In this document: one piece after another, positions 1 to 4,663 of the stretch | How positions within the stretch are numbered: the stretch's first letter is position 1 | Layout of the letters: each line of letters starts with the position of its first letter | Source: DASUFE01 sp036274675 | GTDB taxonomy: Bacteria > Pseudomonadota > Gammaproteobacteria > HTCC5015 | Assembly (NCBI GenBank): GCA_036274675.1 | Contig: DASUFE010000001.1 | Coordinates: 1 to 9,517 of the forward strand | Length of the DNA stretch: 9,517 bases | Direction of reading: 5' to 3' | Translations under genes and position numbers: made by a program | Notes under the pieces: model-generated | Databases searched by the model: none | What the model was told of the DNA's origin: nothing | Seen by the model: only the letters and a program-made list of their open reading frames with translations

Positions 1-90
1 GCGCTTACCGCCGCAGAAATCGTTTGTCGGCTTTTGCATTTTGGTCTTTCGTTTAGAAACAGCGTTATTGCCGAGCTATTTTCGTCTTAG
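1..90. other. Left-edge fragment, possible partial gene (strand unclear)
   Basis: Two readings are possible and neither is certain. On the plus strand a frame is open from base 1 to a TAG at 88-90, ending in ...VIAELFSS, with a strong hairpin starting 6 nt later; this could be the C-terminus of a gene cut by the window edge. On the minus strand an ATG at 37-39 opens a frame reading MQKPTNDFCGGKR to the edge. The GGKR ending resembles the GGKR-x-GAGRP start common in small phage-type proteins, but no clear ribosome binding site precedes it. No function can be assigned. Confidence 0.25.
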
Positions 91-95
91 TGAGC

Positions 96-130
96 GCCCG
101 TCTCTGTGTAATCGGGACACAGAGACGGGC
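96..130. repeat. Perfect 14-bp inverted repeat, possible terminator
   Basis: GCCCGTCTCTGTGT at 96-109 is exactly complementary to 117-130, with a 7-nt spacer. The stem is strong, but neither flank has a good T-run (TTATCG on the plus side), so a Rho-independent terminator is only one option. A protein-binding dyad between two accessory genes is another. Confidence 0.5.
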
Positions 131-248
131 TTATCGCGTTGATGTTTCCTACGGTTTCTCCTTCGTTCGTTACGTTAAAGGCGTTTACTCAATTACTCTT
201 TCAGTTTCACATACCCCACTTTATTAACCAGGCTGGGCTCCTGCGACT

Positions 249-345
249 GGCTTTCGGAAAAGCCAATAGGGTTCGCTGCGAAGCAGCGCCGCACTTGAGT
301 AAAACTCAACCCATTCATGCGGAGCGCGACTAAGACTGTAGTCGC
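249..345. repeat. Cluster of four short perfect hairpins
   Basis: Four small inverted repeats follow each other in otherwise non-coding DNA: GGCTTT/AAAGCC (249-264), CGCTGC/GCAGCG (274-288), TTGAG/CTCAA (295-309) and GCGACTA/TAGTCGC (326-345). With the dyad at 96-130 they fill most of the gene-free stretch 91-374. They could belong to a structured RNA, a replication or transfer site, or the leader of the HTH gene that starts at about 375. No known RNA family was recognised. Confidence 0.35.
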
Positions 346-374
346 CACAGTTAAGTGTGAGGAATTAAAACACG

Positions 375-836
375 GTGGATCTGCTGATCCCTATGAATAA
401 GATTTCACAGGGTTTGGAATTTTATGCTGCTGCGGATGGGAGGGATATATTACTGCTTGCTTCGGAAATTTCAGGCTGGTTTGCGACTGTAGTTTTAGCG
501 ATAGTTGCGTCATCCGATATTAGAAAATTTAACATGACGCAAGAATCATTAAAATCCGATTCGGCTGATTTGATCAGCGCCAAGCTGGATGAATTAATTG
601 CAGCCGTATTGAACTCAAAGATCACGGCAAAGGTTGGACTTGAGGCAACCCTGTGGAATACGACCGATGTCGCCAATTACTTGAAAGTCAGTTACCGCTA
701 TGCCAGCGAGTATGTTGTCACCCACCATACTTTCCCCAATGCGCTACGCCTGCCGACCCAAAACCAGACCAAGGGCCACCCGCGCTGGTATGCAGCCGAA
801 GTGATCGCATGGGCGGCGCGGTATAAGGAAGGCTGA
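375..836 (+). CDS. Excisionase/AlpA-like helix-turn-helix protein
   Basis: The C-terminal 60 residues look like a small winged-HTH DNA-binding domain of the excisionase/AlpA kind: LWNTTDVANYLKVS is the first helix-turn-helix, followed by a PxALRLPT segment and HPRWYAAEVIAWA, where the conserved RW and EVxxW are typical. Proteins of this type act as recombination directionality factors or regulators in integrated elements, so it may partner the integrase at 1610-2608; this is inference. The first 50 residues contain a hydrophobic stretch (DILLLASEISGWFATVVLAIV) that may not be translated. The start is uncertain: GTG at 375 has GAGG 12 nt upstream, ATG at 393 has no clear Shine-Dalgarno, and ATG at 534 would leave a 100-residue protein beginning just before the KLDELIAAV helix. 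Confidence 0.6.
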   Translation: MDLLIPMNKISQGLEFYAAADGRDILLLASEISGWFATVVLAIVASSDIRKFNMTQESLKSDSADLISAKLDELIAAVLNSKITAKVGLEATLWNTTDVANYLKVSYRYASEYVVTHHTFPNALRLPTQNQTKGHPRWYAAEVIAWAARYKEG

Positions 837-940
837 AATCTGACATTGCCGCTACGTGAGATTGCTGAACTGCGCACCCCATATCCGATTCCGTACCCGA
901 TAACACCCGATTCTGAATAAACATAGCCGGTTTCTCATCA

Positions 941-963
941 AAAATGTCAAAGATTGACATTTT
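941..963. promoter_or_regulatory. Operator-like dyad over the parDE -35 box
   Basis: AAAATGTCAA at 941-950 and TTGACATTTT at 954-963 form a perfect 10-bp dyad with a 3-nt centre. The right arm contains the -35 hexamer of the parDE promoter. ParD-type antitoxins are ribbon-helix-helix proteins that repress their own promoter by binding such palindromes, so this is the likely autoregulatory operator. Binding by ParD is inferred. Confidence 0.6.
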
Positions 964-982
964 GGATGTCGCTGCCTATATT
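954..982 (+). promoter_or_regulatory. Promoter of the parDE operon
   Basis: A consensus -35 TTGACA (954-959) is followed after exactly 17 nt by TATATT (977-982), five of six matches to the -10 consensus. The predicted transcript begins near 990, about 30 nt before parD. AGGTGA at 1007-1012 is the ribosome binding site, 6 nt before the ATG. The -35 box lies inside the operator dyad. Confidence 0.65.
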
Positions 983-1018
983 TAACCTGTTCATACATAT
1001 CAAATCAGGTGATTCCCC

Positions 1019-1270
1019 ATGGCAACGAATGTTTCTCTAACCCCCGAACTGGAAGAATTCGTAAACAGCAAGGTCCGGGCGGGTGACTATAAATCGGTTA
1101 GCGAGGTCGTGCGCGATAGCCTCAGGTTGCTGAAAGAAAAGGATCTGCTGCAACAGGCCAAGCTTGCTGCGCTGCGGGAAGCCGTGCAAAAAGGCATTGA
1201 TTCCGGTAAAGCAACACCGCTCAATATGGATGAGATTATTGCCGAAGCCCGCAAGCAGCAAAAATCGTAA
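1019..1270 (+). CDS. parD: Type II antitoxin, ParD family
   Basis: This 83-residue protein has the ParD layout. An N-terminal ribbon-helix-helix DNA-binding domain (NVSLTPELEEFVNSKVRAG, then YKSVSEVVRDSLRLL) covers residues 4-38. A charged helical tail with LREAVQKGIDSG and DEIIAEARK would wrap the toxin. It should neutralise the ParE protein encoded 9 nt downstream and, as dimer or complex, repress the promoter at 954-982. The ATG at 1019 has a good AGGTGA site 6 nt upstream. The pair lies inside the putative integrated element, where it would favour retention of the element. Family assignment is firm; the activity of this copy is not shown by sequence. Confidence 0.9.
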   Translation: MATNVSLTPELEEFVNSKVRAGDYKSVSEVVRDSLRLLKEKDLLQQAKLAALREAVQKGIDSGKATPLNMDEIIAEARKQQKS

Positions 1271-1279
1271 ATACCTCAA

Positions 1280-1567
1280 ATGCCGGTGATCAACAAACGG
1301 CCGCAGGCCAAAATCGACCTGATTGATATCTGGTTGTACATAGCCGACGATAGCCCGCAAAATGCCGACCGGTACCTGCGCAAAATTGAACAAGCCTTGC
1401 AGACGCTCTCTGAGCAACCATTGATGGGAAAAAGCCGCGATGAAATTCATGATGGTATCCGCAGCTTTCCCATCGACAGCCATGTCATTTTATATTTCCC
1501 ACTCGAAAACGGTATCGATATCGTGCGCGTGCTCGGCGGTGGCCAGGATATAGAATCGCATTTTTAA
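1280..1567 (+). CDS. parE: Type II toxin, RelE/ParE superfamily (ParE)
   Basis: The 95-residue product has the compact ParE fold pattern: PQAKIDLIDIWLYIADDSPQNADRYLRKIEQALQTL forms the two N-terminal helices, LSEQPLMGKSRDEIHDGIRSFPIDSHVILYF the middle strands, and IDIVRVLGGGQDIESHF the last strand and tail. Well-studied ParE toxins poison DNA gyrase, but some members of the superfamily cleave mRNA, so the target here is open. Full length is consistent with a functional toxin. The start is 9 nt after the parD stop and has only a weak ribosome binding site, which suggests translation coupled to parD. The gene converges with the integrase gene, with 42 nt between stop codons. Confidence 0.88.
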   Translation: MPVINKRPQAKIDLIDIWLYIADDSPQNADRYLRKIEQALQTLSEQPLMGKSRDEIHDGIRSFPIDSHVILYFPLENGIDIVRVLGGGQDIESHF

Positions 1568-1609
1568 ATACCCCGCTCCCTCCACTCCACTCAGGGCTGA
1601 TGTAAGTGC

Positions 1610-2608
1610 TTACTGGTTCGCCAATTTCCGCGCCAGCTCTTCCGCGCTTTTGTTGTAATACGTCAGGAGTTGCCGGATATCGCGATGACCCGTGACGCGA
1701 GCCAGGTCCAGCACATCGAGCTTATCCGCTAACCGCGTGATGGCTTCGTGCCGGGTATCGTGAAAGTGTAAGTCATCGATATTCGTCCGCTTACAGTACT
1801 TTCTGAAATTGGCATCCAGGGTTTGCGCGGTGAGTTGAAACACCGGGTCTCCGGGCTTCGCTGGCTCTGGCAGTTGTTCCAGTAGCTCAATTGCTTTTGG
1901 TGAAAGAGGTACGTCACGGGGATAGCTGTTTTTGGCATCGGGCAGATGGGCAACCGCGGTATCCATGTTAATTAATGGTTTGGTCAGCATGCAGATCTCG
2001 CCGGCGCGCATGGCGGTTTCAATGGCAAACAGGAAGGCCACCGCCACAAACTGGCGTTTCAGTTTAATCTCACTATCTTTCCGATAACCGAGCACAATGC
2101 ACAATTGCTGAATTTCATGTTCGGTGATCCGTCGAAAACGCGCGGGTGGGTTCCTGGGCCGGCTTAAATCTTTAAACAGTTCATGGGCCATTAATCGCCA
2201 GCGGCGGGCCTGGGTTAAACAATGGCTGATTAAATTCAGTTCGCGATTAACAGTGGACGATTTAACGTGCCGCAACCTTTCTGCTATCCAGTCTTCAAAA
2301 TGCTCACGCTTTAATTCAACTAATTTGTGACGGCAGATGTCATCGCACTGTTGAAATTTTTGCAGCCGGATAAATTCCCAATGGCTGCCCTTCTTCGCGG
2401 GTGAGACTTCCTCGGCGTAGCGTTTGAATAAGTCGCCCAGCGTTACTGAATCGTCAATTCCATCGGGCCGTTTACTGAGTTCATATTCGCTTTCTTTGGC
2501 CCAGCTTTTGGCCTTTTGCTTATTGGGAAATGTCCTGGACTGCCGTTTACCATTGACGAAGATATGGGCGCGGACTTTGCCGTCGGTGAGTGTTTCATAG
2601 TGTGCCAT
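1610..2608 (-). CDS. int: Tyrosine recombinase / phage-type integrase
   Basis: A 332-residue site-specific tyrosine recombinase. Residues about 1-50 form an arm-binding-like N-terminus (YETLTDGKVRAHIFVNGKR...), about 55-150 a SAM-like core-binding domain, and 155-325 the catalytic domain. The active-site set is visible: R201 in AMRAGEI, K226 in DAKNSYPRDVPL, H283-x-x-R286 in FHDTRHEA, H308 in TGHRD and nucleophile Y317 in LLTYYN, nine residues after H308. All are present, so it looks intact. The ATG has GAGG 6 nt upstream. The gene starts about 210 nt from the 3' end of tRNA-Leu and reads away from it, the usual arrangement for an element inserted in a tRNA 3' end. It should catalyse integration and excision of the element lying to the left. 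Confidence 0.92.
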   Translation of the reverse strand: MAHYETLTDGKVRAHIFVNGKRQSRTFPNKQKAKSWAKESEYELSKRPDGIDDSVTLGDLFKRYAEEVSPAKKGSHWEFIRLQKFQQCDDICRHKLVELKREHFEDWIAERLRHVKSSTVNRELNLISHCLTQARRWRLMAHELFKDLSRPRNPPARFRRITEHEIQQLCIVLGYRKDSEIKLKRQFVAVAFLFAIETAMRAGEICMLTKPLINMDTAVAHLPDAKNSYPRDVPLSPKAIELLEQLPEPAKPGDPVFQLTAQTLDANFRKYCKRTNIDDLHFHDTRHEAITRLADKLDVLDLARVTGHRDIRQLLTYYNKSAEELARKLANQ

Positions 2609-2653
2609 TGTTGCCTCGCATTCCGAGCTTCCACTCGGGGAATTGTCGGGGGA

Positions 2654-2800
2654 TTTTCGGGGAGTCGTGAAGACAAAAACCCGAAACCATGCGGAACAAT
2701 GAGGGGAAAACTGATTTCCCGGTTTTCACCGAAAAAGGTAAAAACTTAAGAAAATCAGCGAGTCAGGGAAGAACTGGATAAAACCGAAAAGAACCGAAAA
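2654..2800. repeat. CCGAAAA repeats, candidate integrase arm sites
   Basis: Between int and the tRNA-Leu end the heptamer CCGAAAA occurs at 2729-2735, 2784-2790 and 2794-2800, and inverted at 2654-2660; a shorter CCGAAA lies at 2681-2686. Two copies are exactly 10 bp apart, one helical turn. Short direct repeats beside the attachment site are typical arm-type binding sites of lambda-like integrases. That role is inferred from position. Confidence 0.4.
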
Positions 2801-2818
2801 AGATCAAAAACCAGTCAT

Positions 2819-2848
2819 TGGTGCCCGGGGCCGGAATCGAACCGGCAC
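2819..2848. other. Likely attachment site at the tRNA-Leu 3' end
   Basis: The integrase gene, its candidate arm repeats and foreign-looking genes all begin at the CCA end of tRNA-Leu, so the T-arm and acceptor 3' strand (2819-2848) most likely form the crossover region of one attachment site. A second copy expected at the far end of the element is not found within bases 1-2818, so the core cannot be delimited here. Confidence 0.45.
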
Positions 2849-2872
2849 GGGTGTTTCCACCCGAGGGATTTT

Positions 2873-3562
2873 CTTACCTTCTACGGCTTTCGCCGCTGCG
2901 CTTCGTTTGAAACGCATTTGTGGTCTGGACTTTCCCTTTGCCATGGCGCAACATTTTCTTGCGATTTAGGCAGGAGCCGTCAAGTCTCTACACTTTCCCT
3001 GGAGCGACGTATGAAGCTTCATGAGTATACCGAAGACCAGCTTAGAAACGCGGTAATCGGATCAGCCTCTATGAGGCAGGTGTTGCAGAAGCTCGGCGTA
3101 GCATCATATGGCGGCAACTATGATGTGCTAAGAAAATCAATCCGCTTCTTCAAGCTGGATACCGCTCATTTCTCAGGTCAGGCCTGGAACAAGGGCAAGA
3201 AGCTCGCTCCCAAGTATTCATTGCGCAGTTATTTAAGCAATGAAGCATCCATTCAATCGTACAAACTCAAGAACAGGTTACTTCATGCGGGCATTTTGAA
3301 ACACGAATGCTCGAACTGCGGATACATCCTGGTTGGATAAGCCTATTCCTCTTGAACTCGACCACATCAACGGGAACAGCCGCGATAATCGATTAAAAAA
3401 TCTGCGGTTGCTTTGTCCCAATTGCCATGCATTGACGCCCACTTACCGTAAACGAAAACGCTCCAAGGCTTAGCTCGGGATTGCCATCACCCTTAGGTGC
3501 CGAGGTTTCCCCGAATTTGACTCCATTCACGCTGGCTGTTTCCAGGCCAGGTGCTCATATTT
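2873..3562 (-). mobile_element. Group I intron in tRNA-Leu(UAA), with ORF-filled P6 loop
   Basis: This 690-nt intron splits the anticodon loop and shows the group I landmarks. P1 pairs exon CUU with intron GAG, giving U.G at the 5' splice site. P2 is CUGGC/GCCAG (3546-3550 and 3532-3536). P3 pairs GGAG with CUCC. P4/P5 lies in UUCGGGGAAACC and GGCAAUCCCGAGC. P6 is CCUUGGAGCG (3468-3459) with CGCUCCAGGG (3007-2998). P7 lies in GAGACUUGACGG (2978-2989) and AAGUCCAGACCAC (2920-2932). P8 is CGCAA/UUGCG. P9 is CGGC-GAAA-GCCG, a GNRA hairpin (2884-2895). The last intron base is G (2873). The core resembles the IC3 introns of cyanobacterial tRNA-Leu. The terminal loop of P6 (3008-3458) is replaced by an endonuclease gene on the other strand. 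Splicing should need only the intron RNA and guanosine. Confidence 0.9.
3011..3473 (+). pseudogene. HNH homing-type endonuclease, frameshifted, antisense in the intron
   Basis: The first frame runs from ATG 3011 (GGAG at 3001-3004, 6 nt spacer) to TAA 3338-3340. It encodes an N-terminal HTH-like part (EYTEDQLRNAVIGSASMRQVL, then a GGNY turn), the family signature HFSGQAWNKGKK, and the first zinc knuckle C100-x-x-C103. The rest of the domain continues in the +1 frame from TGG 3330 to TAG 3471-3473: WLDKPIPLELDHINGNSRDN, RLKNLRLL and CPNCHALT. This carries the catalytic DH, the N of NRLxNL, the second CxxC and its H. Family members read CG-x3-W across the join, so the change is best explained by loss of 2 nt or gain of 1 nt near 3321-3330. 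Intact length would be about 153 residues. Such enzymes cut intronless alleles to spread their host intron; this copy is probably inactive unless recoded. It is encoded opposite to the intron and tRNA. Confidence 0.85.
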
Positions 3563-3616
3563 AAGTCCCTTGCGTCTACCAATTCCGCCACCCGGGCATA
3601 AGGATCGCGGACGCAT

Positions 3617-3622
3617 AGTATA
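3617..3622 (-). promoter_or_regulatory. Possible -10 box for tRNA-Leu
   Basis: On the minus strand TATACT (five of six to consensus) lies 20 nt before the mature 5' end of tRNA-Leu and is followed by a GC-rich stretch (GCGTCCGCG), as at stringently controlled tRNA promoters. No good -35 is seen at 16-18 nt; read-through from tRNA-Cys is the alternative. Confidence 0.3.
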
Positions 3623-3671
3623 AAAAATAAAAGGGGAATACGCACCTGTAGACGCAGGGATAGGAATGAAA

Positions 3672-3745
3672 TGGAGGCTGGGGTCGGAATCGAACCGGCG
3701 TACACGGCTTTGCAGGCCGCTGCATAACCACTCTGCCACCCAGCC
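3672..3745 (-). tRNA. cysT: tRNA-Cys(GCA)
   Basis: A 74-nt cloverleaf with CCA encoded at 3674-3672. The acceptor stem GGCTGGG/CCCAGCC pairs fully, the anticodon loop CTGCAAA carries GCA (3711-3713 on the plus strand), and the T-arm is GCCGG-TTCGATT-CCGAC with one mismatch or wobble. It lies 74 nt upstream of tRNA-Leu and downstream of tRNA-Gly in the conserved Gly-Cys-Leu order. Confidence 0.96.
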
Positions 3746-3763
3746 TTACTTAAAGAGAACCTA

Positions 3764-3792
3764 TCAAATTACTGCACTTACGATACGGCGTT
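3764..3792 (-). promoter_or_regulatory. Possible weak promoter for tRNA-Cys
   Basis: On the minus strand TTAACG and TAATTT are separated by 17 nt and lie just after the terminator-like structures that follow tRNA-Gly. The hexamers match only four and three of six bases, though the three -10 matches are the most conserved ones. A promoter is expected here if tRNA-Gly transcription ends upstream. Confidence 0.25.
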
Positions 3793-3878
3793 AAAAAAGG
3801 CTTTCATGAATTGCCTGACCCATTCTACGCGGGGCTTTGCCCCGCGGGTTCAGCGAACCCGATGAGGATCCATGAAAG
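3793..3878 (-). terminator. Branched hairpin followed by T6, second terminator after tRNA-Gly
   Basis: CTTTCATG and CATGAAAG (3801-3808 with 3871-3878) close a stem that encloses two perfect inner hairpins, GGGTTC-AGC-GAACCC (3846-3860) and CGCGGGGC-TTT-GCCCCGCG (3828-3846, sharing one base). On the minus strand the closing stem is followed by CC and six T. It could be a backup terminator or a structured, dispersed repeat. Confidence 0.45.
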
Positions 3879-3906
3879 AAAAAGCCTCGGTGTGTCCACC
3901 AAGGCT
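3878..3906 (-). terminator. Rho-independent terminator of tRNA-Gly
   Basis: Starting 8 nt after the CCA of tRNA-Gly, minus-strand AGCCTTGGTG and CACCGAGGCT form a 10-bp stem with one G.T pair and a 4-nt loop (3883-3906), followed directly by TTTTTC. This separates tRNA-Gly transcription from tRNA-Cys and tRNA-Leu. Confidence 0.75.
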
Positions 3907-3913
3907 CTATATA

Positions 3914-3989
<76 letters not shown>

Positions 3990-4000
3990 GTATATACCCT

Positions 4001-4027
4001 TCGCGCCGGTCCTAAGGGACCACGCGA
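4001..4027. repeat. Hairpin between pgsA and tRNA-Gly
   Basis: TCGCG and CGCGA form the outer stem and GGTCC-TAAG-GGACC the inner stem, with a 2+1 internal loop. There is no T-run on the minus strand, so it is more likely an RNA-processing or leader structure of the tRNA transcript than a terminator. Confidence 0.35.
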
Positions 4028-4059
4028 TTAAGGCCGGTTATTGTAACGTGGAATACGCC

Positions 4060-4650
4060 TCAGTCAAGGCTGGGCGGGGGCTGCGTAATATACGGCCAGG
4101 CGGCCTTAAGATACAACACCATGGAAAAAAGAGTCAGGAAAGCCGCGATTTGCAGCAGCAGAAACCCCAACATATCGATCCGGATGCCGAAAAAAGGATG
4201 CTGATACAACAGGAAACCGATGGCGAACATCTGGAAGGTGGTCTTGACCTTGCCCACCATGGACACAGCCACCGCGGCGCGCTTGCCGATTTCGGCCATC
4301 CATTCACGAAGCGCGGAAATCACGATTTCGCGGCCTATGATGATGATGGCCGGGGTGGCCAACCAGAATATCGGCCAGGGCCATGTGCGGTTGGTCAGAA
4401 TCAGGATCAGGCTGGAAGCCACCATCAGCTTGTCGGCGACCGGGTCGAGGAATTCACCGAAATGGGAGTATTGGTTCAGACGCCGGGCCAGATAACCATC
4501 GAACCAGTCGGTAATGGCGGCAAGGGCAAAAATCGCGGCAGTGGCGGGTTTTGCCCAGGGAAACGGCAGCCAATACACCAGGAACAACACCGGAATCAAA
4601 ACAATCCGGATGAAGGTCAGAAGGTTGGGTATGGTCAGCATGTGATGCAT
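4060..4650 (-). CDS. pgsA: CDP-diacylglycerol--glycerol-3-phosphate 3-phosphatidyltransferase
   Basis: The product transfers a phosphatidyl group from CDP-diacylglycerol to glycerol 3-phosphate, the committed step to phosphatidylglycerol, in the inner membrane. It is 196 residues from ATG 4650, close to the E. coli enzyme. The CDP-alcohol phosphatidyltransferase signature DG-x2-AR-x8-G-x3-D-x3-D is complete (DGYLARRLNQYSHFGEFLDPVADK, with D51, G52, A55, R56, G65, D69 and D73). Hydrophobic helices lie near residues 10-30, 33-48, 80-110 and 135-185. The frame stays open upstream into uvrC, but the conserved start is M(HH)MLTIPNLLTFIR; ATG 4641 is an equal alternative. It follows the uvrC stop by 13 nt with no good ribosome binding site, so translation is probably coupled to uvrC. 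Confidence 0.95.
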   Translation of the reverse strand: MHHMLTIPNLLTFIRIVLIPVLFLVYWLPFPWAKPATAAIFALAAITDWFDGYLARRLNQYSHFGEFLDPVADKLMVASSLILILTNRTWPWPIFWLATPAIIIIGREIVISALREWMAEIGKRAAVAVSMVGKVKTTFQMFAIGFLLYQHPFFGIRIDMLGFLLLQIAAFLTLFSMVLYLKAAWPYITQPPPSLD

Positions 4651-4663
4651 ACGAGGCCGGCGC

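Larger units (their letters stand above)
2819..3597 (-). tRNA. leuZ: tRNA-Leu(UAA), interrupted by a group I intron
   Basis: The 5' exon is 3597-3563 (35 nt, from the GCCCGGG acceptor strand to the CTT of the anticodon loop). The 3' exon is 2872-2819 (54 nt: AAAA, TCCCT, a 16-nt long variable arm, the T-arm, acceptor CCCGGGC, A and an encoded CCA). Joined they give an 89-nt class II tRNA with fully paired acceptor, anticodon (AGGGA/TCCCT), variable and T stems, and anticodon UAA. The split falls between U34 and A35, the same site as the tRNA-Leu(UAA) introns of cyanobacteria and plastids. Following tRNA-Gly and tRNA-Cys, it occupies the position of E. coli leuZ. This codon-reading tRNA needs splicing to function. 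Confidence 0.93.

Noticed and set aside
139..333. 64-codon plus-strand frame
   Set aside because: No ribosome binding site, no domain-like pattern, and it overlaps the hairpin cluster.
304..356. Integron attC-like site: ACTCAAC at 304-310 and GTTAAGT at 350-356 fit the RYYYAAC and GTTRRRY cores
   Set aside because: The parts between the cores and the central hairpin are very unequal (16 against 4 nt) and not complementary, unlike L boxes of real attC sites; no integron integrase or cassette array is present.
2918..3010. Upstream extension of the HNH frame to ATG 2918
   Set aside because: It would be encoded antisense to the conserved P7-P9 core and has no Shine-Dalgarno; ATG 3011 with GGAG 6 nt upstream starts where the family sequence starts.
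3493..3739. Two overlapping 70-codon minus-strand frames
   Set aside because: They are translations of tRNA-Cys, the tRNA-Leu 5' exon and the intron start, not proteins.
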